Below, piece by piece: positions 22,401 to 34,400 of a DNA stretch of 64,000 bases (position 1 is its first letter; the number at the start of each line of letters is the position of its first letter). The stretch covers positions 82,639,235 through 82,703,234 of the forward strand of contig OY829326.1 of NCBI GenBank assembly GCA_963691655.1, read 5' to 3'. A program made the position numbers and the translations under genes. The stretch is from Toxonevra muliebris. Its lineage: Eukaryota > Arthropoda > Insecta > Diptera > Pallopteridae. The notes beneath the pieces are model-generated. The model was not told the DNA's origin. It searched no databases and worked only from the letters and a program-made list of their open reading frames with translations.

Positions 22401-25400
22401 TTTGTCGCTGCTGGCTGGCATTGCTACATTTAGACGTGTTGTTATTGTTGTTATTTGTTGTAATAAAATATATTCCATTTAATTGTTTCGTTCGTTTTGG
22501 TTGGTTGTGTTGGTTTGTTGTATAAGAGACGACGACTCGCTCATTGCTCGATTCAACTCAACTCACTTCGAATAGAAATTAGGTTTTTGTTTTGTTTACC
22601 TGCTTCCTCCGACACTCTTCCGCTCGCGTGCGCGTTTGCACGTTCACTCTGAAGCTCGCTTCTCTCTTGTCACACACTAAAAACGCGAATACACTTCGGC
22701 TCTCTCTCACTCGTTTTCGCATATCTTGATATGAATGTTTAACCCTCGACTTACTTTACTAACCATGTGTTTTCTTGACCTAAAAATTGTTTATCATATG
22801 CTATAAACAGTTTCAAATCTGTAAAATTCAATTATGTTTGTACAATTCAACGATTTTCTGCATTAGTTAGATGAGAATACATAAATTGCATTTATTAGAC
22901 TTTAAGGTAGGACTACAGTTCCTCATGTAAAAAAACGACAACTTTTAAGAATTTTTTTTATGAATAATGCAAAAACATCCAAAGATGTATTTTTGTCTGA
23001 AACGTGCTATATATAAGTGTGGGTACGCTCTGCGATATAAAGAACACGCAATAAAAGCTGCTTCAGTAAAAATACACAAGAAACCCAACATAGACGAAAA
23101 ACTATTACTTAAATATATTATATCTTAAGTTAACTTGATAAACTGATGTATTTTGCAATTTGATTGAATGTGAGTCCAATATCGTTCAGAAGGCTGCAAC
23201 TCCGGGCAATTTTATAGATTGGTATTTCTTGGCACCACATCGTTGCCTTTTAGTTTTTCGAATACTGGTTTGTTTTCAAGTCAGGCCGAAACATCATCAG
23301 TGTATGGGTTCTCTTCTCCAAACACTTTTTGATACAAATTTCCGAGCTTAGCTTTTTTGTACACCCTTACCACCACATTTTCTTTAATAGAATCGGCTTT
23401 TATCTAGGTCTCTGCCAACAAAATTCGTGTTATTTATTTATTTATTACACTGCGCTGCAAATTTCAACTCTTCTTGTATGAATAAGATGGCTCCTAGTGT
23501 TTCCGAATGAATTTTTCATGCTGAACACGGGTCCATGGTCAAAAACTTCTAATTACGTCACGTTTTCGAAAAAATTGGGACCATTTTTGAAAAATTGTAG
23601 AGCTGAACCCTGACATGCTACAAACTTCCCTTATATCAGATATTAAGGGCTGAAACATCCCAGATTCGTCTTTAGCACGAAAAATTCATTCGGAAACACT
23701 AGGAGCCATCTTATTCTCAAAAACCATGCAGGGCAGAGTTATTTGTCTAACATCAATACACTTGGCTTTCCATTTTCTGTGATTTCCAACCGACAAATAT
23801 GAAATTTCAAATACTGGAACATTAATGACAAAAGTAAGGGTTAAATGTACTCATTCAATTTTCCTTGGTATGCATGTATGTTCTTCGGTTTGGTTTAGTT
23901 TTCGGTTTTCAATTTAAAAATAGGTCAACAGCTGTAGTTATTTCAAAATGTTTTCATTATATTTTACATTTAATTTTATATATTTTTGTTTGTTTAGTAT
24001 TGGTGGTATTTTGAGATTGCTCCTTCCCATCGTAGTTGTGCAGGAGGGGAAGGAGGGAGCAGAAAAAAGCGAAGCGAAATGTATGGCGTGACGTGACGTT
24101 GATGATGTCTCGTGCATAATATGTTGCAACATTCTCGTAAGCTTCTTCTTGAAGATACAACTTGAAGTTAATTGTGGAAACGCTCACAATCATTCTTCAT
24201 TTTAAAATAAAAATCTCATACTAACTTGTACAGAGATATCCAATGAGCACTTCTTGAGCGCTTTACAAAAAATAACAACAAATGAGACTTAAAAACTGGA
24301 AAACTATTAAGTAAGAAAAAATATATTGCCTTTTCTTATTTTTTGTTTGTAAGTGAAAACGAAAACGAACAAGTTACATTGAATTTCAAAACGTTCATGT
24401 ATTCATCGTCGTTGCCACTGCCGTCGCCGTTGCCTTCGTCGCATATTTTCTGTAGATACTTGTCATATGTATCTATCTCGCTTCCGCACATACACACGCA
24501 GCACATACAGTCGTCTCTTACGCTCGTGACCTAGATTCCCTTATGTGTAATCAATGCAACATGTAGAGAGCTTTTTTTTATTATTATTATTACTTACTTT
24601 TTTTTTTTGCTTGTTGTTGTATTACTCGTGGTGTTTTCAGTTTTCCTCTGTGCTCTGTATACGTCTGTCCCTCTACTCAGATATACATACATATTTATAT
24701 ATACATATGTGCATATATATATAATAGCTTTGATAATGCTGATTCCGTCACTCTGACGGAATCACCATTATTTTGACATTTTAACGTACAAAATTGCTGC
24801 TGTTTTGTCGGCATTTTGTCGACTTTATTTGTCATGTAGATATTTGTATAGATACATGCATGGATGTATGTACATATGTATGCATGTATACCCATTGATT
24901 TTTATTTATTTGGATACATTGATATTATTTTTCTTTAATACTTGCATATGTACAAAAGTATTCTTCTTGTACTTCAGTTCACATCCTATCCTTCAATTGC
25001 TATGGTTTTTATTTTTCTCTATGTCACTGATCGACCTCCAGCTCGACCCATTGCTAATTGCTTTGTTTCGTTGTGGAACTTAACATGCTACATGAACGAT
25101 TGAAATATTATTTAGAGCAAAGTGGACACCCGGAACTATTGGCTCAGCCTGGTACTTTCCTTTGAGCACTAAAGGACAACAAAAATATATTTAAATATTT
25201 CAATAATTATTGCATTGATTTTTATGACGTTAAATCTTTTGGAAAACATTTTTATTTCAAAAGCCTTTGGTGACAACCACCTCTAGAAAACTACGTAGCC
25301 AAATTATTACAAGAGTATAAGTTCCTTCTTTTATTCAAAAATGTTCGTATTTCCAGTTGTTAGCCAAATTATCAATCCAAAAACCAGCAAACATAATAAT

Positions 25401-28400
25401 CGTCTATACTGAAAATTGCATAATTGTTTAGATTTCCCAATAGTCCTAGTTTTTTCAAGCCGAAATAGTGAAAATAGTTAGAATAGTTGTCATCTGAAAG
25501 CCTTATAGGCAGCATAAATGATCTGTGATATAATATTGATTCAGATAGTCGAGCTGGTCTGATGTTCTTAGAAGTCAAACCATAAAGTCCAAATCAGTAT
25601 TAAAATTAAACTTCAAATTGTGTTGAAATTCAGGACATTCTAATATAATATGGAATATGACGGCAAACAAGCTTGTGAAACTTTTGGCTTCACTACCCCA
25701 TAAGGATGCAAGCGTGTTTTTGAAAAATCCTGTCTTAGAAAACGATCTCTTATCACTCTCAAAAGCAGAATGTATATTGAGAGTAATATATATTGGGCAG
25801 TTTTAATCTGTATTGGAAATTTGCTAGAAGTTTTCATTAAATTTCGAGTGTTGTAATAGCATTATGAACCTTGGCGGACTATTAAAGGCATTCGCCACTA
25901 CTTTTAACTACTTAACAGTTGATGCTAAAAATTCGATATTAAAATTATATATAAATACTTCGAAATCAAAAATTTAATTCTGTTAATAATGTTTACTGGA
26001 TTGTAAGAATTCCAATTCTTTTGTTTACTTGTTCGGATTACCTTCTTTTTTTTTAAATTAAATGTTAAGTTAAATGTTTTCTGAATTTGATTTTTCATTT
26101 GAAAAGTTCCGTGATTAACCCCTTAAATACTGGCGCTAGAAGGGCTGAAGCAAAATCCACACAGACTTAACATTTGGTTTAGTGAAGAAAAAAAAAATAT
26201 AAGGAAAATTATCCCATCTAAATTTGTATCTAATATGAGATTCATTAAAGCTTGTCTATTAGATAGTGCTTATTTTATAGAAAATATAGGATCATAAAAT
26301 GCTTCAGTTAAAAAGATTTGTCGACTTCTAAAGTTTTAATATTTTTAGCTGAATTTGAAAAATCGGCATAAAATTAATTGCCAAATAAATTTTTTTCAGT
26401 AATAGTAAATTTAATAAAAGAAATTCCATCAATTAAATTAATAAAAAATTAAGTTATGGGCTAAGTGTCTGCCTTTCTTTATTCTTAGTCGGACTTTATT
26501 GTTACTCTTGATGACATCTGAGTATCCCTTGGATCCTCTAGTATAAGCTCTGGCAATATTCTGAAAATTCGTTGGTTTCAATAAGAAGTGAAGAAATTAA
26601 ATGATAAGCAGCGCAGACCATAGTATACCTTACACAAAAGTAACATTTATTATTTCACCATTTTTGCCCTTAAATATGAATTACTCGCTGTCGGTTTGAC
26701 AAAGGTTGCATAATTTTTTTTTTAAAGATTCCATATGAGCTTGGCACCCTCCGATATAAATTTAATTTTTAGATTAATAAAAGTGTTAGTTATCTTAACA
26801 TACAAACCTTGGCTTCCCAATAACTTCTAACTACCAACATACCGGCTTCAGACTTTCATTGCCTTTCTTGCTATTGTTTCCACATATACCGTTTCAAGCG
26901 AAACGTTTGTTTTAAAAACGATCATAACCAAAGTTCTCGTGACAGCTATCGTTAATATGTCACAAATGCGTCGGAGATATGATACTCACTAACTCAAGCT
27001 TACCCAAATTTTACCACAGAATTCCATTGACAAATCATATCTTTATTCCAAATCAATACCGTACTACAAATAGTTCCTGAGATATCCGATAATGAAAATT
27101 AATTTTATGTGGAAAGTACTCCGCTCTCTTTTTCAAGCCCACCCACGTTTTTCCGGTAGTATGGTTTTATGGCTCTCTACTGTAAATGATTATGGAGATA
27201 TACCGAAATATCCGAAATATAGAGTTTCATGGGAGATGCCACACCCACTTGTTTAAAAACGACCAAGTTCTGCTCAACCACTTCCACCAACATACCGCTT
27301 TAATCCACAAATTTTTATTGTTTTACTCTTGTTCCCCAGTTACGTCGTTTCAACAATTCGCTTGTATGGTTGGTGCCACGCCCACTTATCCACGCTCATC
27401 CGTTTTCTTTCCACAGAACACCATTGACAAATAATGTTTCCATACTAAATCTTAGAATAGCTCTTGAGATATTTCATAATTTAATAATTATGAGATTTTG
27501 GTATTTAACGCCATCCATTGGAAAACTTGAAAATTTTCAAATAATGTATAGTAGGCTTAAAGAACGTATATGTGTAGTCATCACATCAATAGTGTATACA
27601 GAGACGGGCACTGTTGTGATGACTACACATATACGTTCTTTAAGCCTGTTATACATTATTTAAAGTGAAACTAAAACATGGAACAGTAGTCAAGACTTTC
27701 AATATCCTATATAAGTTAATATCTAGAGTTAATTTCCATAGTCTACAAAAAACATTGAACACTTTTCATTTACGTGCACTTCGCACTTAAAAACAAATAC
27801 ATTGTGTAATTATAGAAATATTGTATTGTTTACGTATAACGCCGTCCATGGATTTTTGCACCACTCAGAAAGAAGCGCTACAGCTTACCTTTAGATCATC
27901 ACCGAGCAAGGTTAAAAAATGTAAAATTCATCCTGATTTAAATCAACGAAATCAATAAAGATGAAAACATTAATATTCCTACTAATGCCACAACCTCAAA
28001 GTAGTATTCACTATTAGAATGAACTGAACACAGAAAGGACCCGAGTTTACAGATGACTGTCATGAATATTAAAGCAGTGGGTCGTCGTTAACTCCAAACT
28101 AGGTAGTTTAGGGTTGCCTTAAGCATCTAATATCCGTAAAACAAAAACTTTTAATCAAGATGTATTTATTTTATATAGGTTCGAGGGCTGTGGTCATTAT
28201 CCACTTAAGCTTTTAATGGTATATGACTATTATTCGGGGCCCATTACTGAAAGAAAACAATAATAATGAAGGTTCGTATAACCGCACAAAATACTTAGCG
28301 GGTAATTCTCCTACCGTGCTAAAATCAAATTAAACCTAGCTAGACTTGATTGAGGTTGGCTTCTACTTTATTCAGTTTAGGTATTTAATATTTTCATAAA

Positions 28401-31400
28401 GCTGAAAGTGGATTTGGGCGATATTAATTTTTATGTACTCATAATTCAAGGCACTCCACAAATTTAGTCCGGTAAAATAAAAAACGAATTTAAACTCGCG
28501 ATCCAAGGTGCCAACTTGACGCGAATTACATAATGGAAAAGTAAAATGAGTTGGTAGAATAATATTGAATATGGCAACCAGTACAACGTTGCACAACACT
28601 TAACACTAAACATCGATAATGCACAACAAACAAACGAAAACGTGTATCCGATGTGTTGCGGATGTTGCAGTTAAACTTTTACAGAGGCATTGTTTATTTA
28701 TGTCTATTGCATTCATTTGCGAATATCGAAAGATAGAAAGGGTTCATAATATTCATGACTCTTTAAAGAACACTACTGGAAAGTTTATAAAATCATGATT
28801 TCATTACTTCATGTACCTACTGCTGTTGCCTGCCACATGGTTATATAATGTTTTTACCAACAGAACTTTCTAAAATGGAGAGTGGTAATCGAAGTTGTCT
28901 CTTTCATCATTTCGTTCTATTTGAATGTACGTTCTAAATGTTGAAGAAGCACAACACAAATTGGATTATCCTATACTGTTGTCGATGGTCGATGGTTGTT
29001 TGACGAGCGCCCGAACGAGCGAGCGAGTGAGTGAGAGGGTGGGTGGTAGCAAATAGGTTGTAAACTCGGGAAATGTTTAGTGCGCGCACCGTATGTGGTG
29101 TCCCAGTTTCCGTTCTGTCCTTGACCTACTCCACTCAATATTGAAAACACTACATCAAAGTTTGAAATTGCGTTCGTCGTTGTCGTCGTCGACAAACAAT
29201 TCGATCAAATGCTAATATTCAGAGGAAAAGAGAGTGTGAAAGAGAAAGAGTGAGTTGCCGCAGCGTGAACTGAGTATTTGCCTCATGAAGGCGCGATAGA
29301 GTTAGCTGCTACGCTACTGTTGCGGTGGTGGGGCGGTGCGGTTTGAATGTGAAATAAAATATATAATAATAAATTTCGCAAGAAAGCTAAAAAAAACAAA
29401 CGACGTGCAATATTAGAAAAGCTTTCGAGTTTCTTCTCTTGAGAGTATAATTATTTTGCAAAAGTGCGTACTATATTACTCATACGCACGCAATTTCTCA
29501 CTCTCGCCGTTTCTCGCAGTCACTGTGCTCTCGCTGTGCAAAGTTTTCAGTTGCTGCTCTCAGTTGCGTCGACGTCGACTTCGGTGCTATCGTCGCCGCT
29601 CAATTCAAGTTTCTTTATTTCGCTCTGTTCGTACATTTCTATATGAGTATGTACTTCATGTGCATTGCTTACACGTGTATTCGTGAAACGCACACACATA
29701 CATATGCAGTCACACATACAATCATGAATATTTGTAAACAATACGCTTGACCTAAATTACAGTTTCTTGTTTAAGCAAAATAAAAAAATTTAAAGCTTTT
29801 TATTTGACTTTATTTTGCTTTTTTCGTAAAATTCTTGTCGATTGAAAACGATGCATTGAAATGCACAATCCATCCACCACGCCTGCTACTTGCAACAGCT
29901 CTCTTCATTCCCTTCACCCCTCAGCCAGTGTTCGATTGTAATGGAGTTTTTTTTTTTTTTTGTGATTAAAATTCCTTAACGTTCGTACTTTTACATTTGG
30001 TGAGTCCTTATTTTGTAGGAACGTAAGAGGTACCAATATTATTTAGATTACTATTAATTGCATGATTACTTGAATATTTGTATTTTAAGATGCAAGTTTA
30101 AGTTTATGTTTGATGCCAGTTTTTTATTGAGTTTTTTTTTTCTTTTTTTGATCCTTCCAATTGTTTTTCGTTGATTATTATATATCAGTATCACTAACAG
30201 TCAAGTTATTATTTTAATTTATCGCGACCTATAAAATCGAAAAAGTGCTTCCTTTCTAAGGTTAAGTATATCTTCCTCTAATTTTTTCTTAATTTATTTG
30301 AATGTGACAGAAACTTTCTCAAAAATATTTTCTTAAAATTTACTTATATATCAGAAGATATTTACTTAAATGTAAGGAAATGTTTACCAATTTCAAGTAT
30401 AATTTTACTTGAATTTAGGAAACAATACTAGGTCAAAGTGCCTAATTTTCGGGTGATCCCAACCGTACCAAGAAAGTAAGAAAACATTCCTCAACTTACT
30501 TAAATTCAAAGCAAAACTTCTTTGATTTTGCACACATTTACTTGAATTCAGTAAATGTTTCCTAACTTCTAGGAATGTATTGCTGAAACGAAAAATCCTC
30601 TCTGTAATGAATTAAAATTTGTGTACTTTTACTGTTTTTTTTTCTTCATTTATTTATTAAACTTAAAGGTGATTCTTAGGTCTTATAAAACCATTATTTT
30701 TAATTATATATTTTTGGGTGAGATTTTATTGCTTTGCATTGAAAATTTCATATTCAAAAGGCTCAATCAAATAAGACAATAGTACACAATTATTTTTTTA
30801 CAAACACAACACACAAACAAATCTTCTTCAGATCGTGTTTCAAACTCAAAAATTATATCATCCGCAGCGATATCCTTTTTTTACTTTGTTGAAGTTTTTT
30901 TTATTTGATTTCCACTTGGATCCCGATTTCCGATTTGATTTGATTTTATTTCTACAATCATTACACTGTACGACAGTCGGCTGGGGAATTGATAAAACCA
31001 AAGTTTTCTGAAAGCTTGGGTTGTATATAGAAAAGTAATTTCTCAGTTTTCCCAGGTTGGCGATTTTTTTCATTTTGAAGTTTATGATCGCGGAGTAGTA
31101 TTTAAAAAAATTTAAATTCATTTAAATGCACATATCTTTACTATCAAAACGTCTATTTGGGGGTTTTCGGGTACGAAGAATCTGAATCTGTAATTTATTT
31201 TTACCAATAATGGCCGCTAGGCCGTGCTTTGGTTCAAAAAACATGAAAATTACATATTTTTTGTTTTTTTTTTCGGCTAAGAAGGTCATAAAATTAGATA
31301 TAATGTATGTGATAGTGATATTCATTTTTTTTATTCTTTTCATCAAGCTAAACAACTTTCTAAAACATATTATTGACGTACAACCACTTCTAAATGGACT

Positions 31401-34400
31401 GACGATAATTGAAAGGCCTTTTTTCTCGATTTTTTATAAATTCCATATAAATTAAATTTTTCCATATTTTTTATTGAATAAGAAATTATCTTCTTTCTCG
31501 TCATCCACATCACACTCACCAAGGTCCTCTTTAGAGACCTTTAGCCAAAAGCAGATGTCGGCAAACATAGATTAATTTTTTCCCTCTGTGTCGTTTTATT
31601 TCTATTTAATATTGCAAATTTCAAGAAGAATAAGACTTGCTTCGACGTAGCATAAGTTTGAACCTTTCACTCTTCAATTCTCGTGTCTCGAGTTTAACTG
31701 TGCAAGAAATTGATGGCAGGAACATTATACATTATGGTTTTAAAATTTTAGGGTGTTGATGTCGATGACTATCAAGTTTTTTGCCACTACATAATTTTTG
31801 AGATTTTTGGAAAACAAATTTTTTTTTTTACAAGTTTTGGCCACTTTATTCCAAAGAATTAGAATCATTTTTTTAAACAAAATGAAGAGTTTTTCATCAG
31901 CCAAAAATCTGGGTCGTCTAAACTACCAAAGATTGTTTAGTGAACATCTTTTTGTTGAAGCTCTATGAAGGTCGGGGCTTCCAGTATACCAAGGCGCTTT
32001 CACAATGGTTTTAAGCACTGTATAGAAGCTATTCTTTTTTTTTGTAACATCCCCATAACTGGATTCCATAAGTCCATACTGATCTAATATCTTGTTTATG
32101 TATTATATATATTAAAATTTTGTTTCTTTATGTTTAGAGTATAGTAGATTTTCTCCCAATAAGTCAATGTTATTTTATTCTGTTTCAAATTGGTATGAAG
32201 TTCAGGCCGAGGTAGCTAGCTTGATTAGAGTATGGGATTCGATAACTCGAAAATACGCAATATTTTTGTTTGAGAACTTTGTACGTGTCGATTTTGTTTT
32301 ATTAAGCTTAATGCCCTACGGATTAGTCTAGCGATCTTAATGAAGGACCACAGCTTTTGCTGATTCATTTTCACCAGTTTCTCGATTCCGATTTCTTCAT
32401 TTTCTTCTTCAATTATTTGTGTAATTCTGTCGGCCTGGTCAATTACTTTGAGACGGTTGCATAATTTTTGTTTTTATAAAATATAAAAGGATGTCTTAAT
32501 GTTCTCTTAAACCGACAGTTATTAATATATTAAACTAATTTTTTGTTTACATTATTTTCAATATTTCTACTATTGAATGCGATAAGAAAAAACCAAAGAG
32601 ATTATCGCCAAAATTCAAGCTTCAAGAAAATACAAAAATAGAAAAATCGATAGTTGTGTATTCCCCCCGTTCGGGTTCGAGCTAGGCCAGGGTCGGCCAA
32701 AAGTGATGCTTTCGGTTTTAGTCAATAAATTTATTTAATAAATTGAATAGGTATATGGCTTTTGGATTTTGACTTTTATTTAGTTTATAGAAGGCACCTC
32801 CCCTTCTAGCTGCAAATTTAATAAAGACTATCATATATAAGCTGTGTTTTATTCGCCAGCTAGTTTAACATGTGCGAGTAAAACGACCAAGATGTTAAGT
32901 CTATTCTTCGTTATATTGTTATTCACAATGAAACTGCTCAGCAGCTAGAGGTGAAGCATTTTAATGGATCCCAGTCGTTGCGGTTAATCGTGGGCATTGT
33001 TTTTAGTTTTTACCCTTTATAAGAACATTTAATGATGATTTTAACTTAATTTCAACGGCTGCCATTTCGAATCTTTTCCTTTTTTTATTTTTTGCAAACT
33101 GTCACGCTTTTTCTTTCATCATTGGCAGTTCACAATAGAATTTGATGTAGCTAAACTACTTGTTAAGTATGCATAACAGCTATAATTATACGTGTTATCT
33201 CTGCTTCTTTTTGTTGCTTTCCTATACAATTATCGCTGCTAGTTATACATAACTAGAAGCAAGTAGCGAATAAAACGCAGCAATAGTTAAAAAAAAATAT
33301 ATATAAATTTCCAGAAATAATTCAATATTAACCCTCGACCAAAACGAGCATTAATAACATCACGAAATAAGCAAACGTTTGTTTACACTTCTAAACATAT
33401 TTTTGATATCGATAATTAGCTGAAAGATAATAAGATGCTGAAAAAATGCTAAGTAAATTGTAGATGCGCTCTTACAATTTTATAGGTTCCTACACTACCT
33501 AACGTTCATTTTGGTCTATGATTTGCTGAACATTTCAGAGCTCTTTAATAAAAAATACAAAATTTTAATGTAACAAATATTTCTAAAATATAATAAAACC
33601 AAAATGAACGTTAGTAACATTACGAAATTAGCGGACGTTTGTCTGTTCTCCCAAAAGCATTCTTGATATATATCGACAATTATTATTAGTCCAAGATAAA
33701 TGATTTGTAAAATAAATACGAAATATAAATAAAAGTGAAAATACAAACAAAAATACATGTAGGAGAATGTGTCTGAAGAGTGATGCAAATATTGCCCTTC
33801 AACTAACAGAATTGAGTTTGCAATATGTATGATGCGCTAGTCAAATTAATGCGCTTTAGTCATTTAATACCAAATATGGCAACACTGAAACATTCGTGGA
33901 AACTTTCGAGGCGGCTTTCGAGGCAAAATCGCCTCGAAAACTTTCGAGGTGCGTGTAAACTATTTTCCATACAAAATTTGACAGTTCATTTTCGAGGCTT
34001 GCAAACTCTCGAGGTTTACGCGTTTTCGAGGCATTTTCGCGCTTAGATGAGGACTCTTAATATTTTCATTTCAATTTTAAAGGCTGGATAAATTTAGATT
34101 AGAAGAAAACTCGCTTTGAAGTGTAACTATCAAATTAAAAACAAAAAATATTAAATTTGAATTCGTACATGTAAATAAAAAATGGAAACATCAATGCTCA
34201 GAATCCGCATTTCGAATTTCGAGGAAATTGGCTTATTATAGCTAAAATATGAAATAAATACTTTTGATACAGTTTTCTGCAGATTTCTGGTAAATACAGC
34301 ATATATTGTTGTTTCTCTCGGGTAGCATAGAGTGCATGAACCAGTGATTTGCGGGGAATTTTACTTGGTGCGGGGAATCGGGAATGAGCTGTTTTTTGTG

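Noticed and set aside
22109..22525. 138-codon plus-strand open stretch with Arg/His repeats
   Set aside because: It arises from CGCC and GTGT simple repeats. No start context, no domain and no splice-compatible conserved end.
23009..23070. TATATAAG motif followed by A-rich sequence as a promoter
   Set aside because: AT-rich background makes such motifs common, and no initiator or downstream exon was found at a suitable distance.
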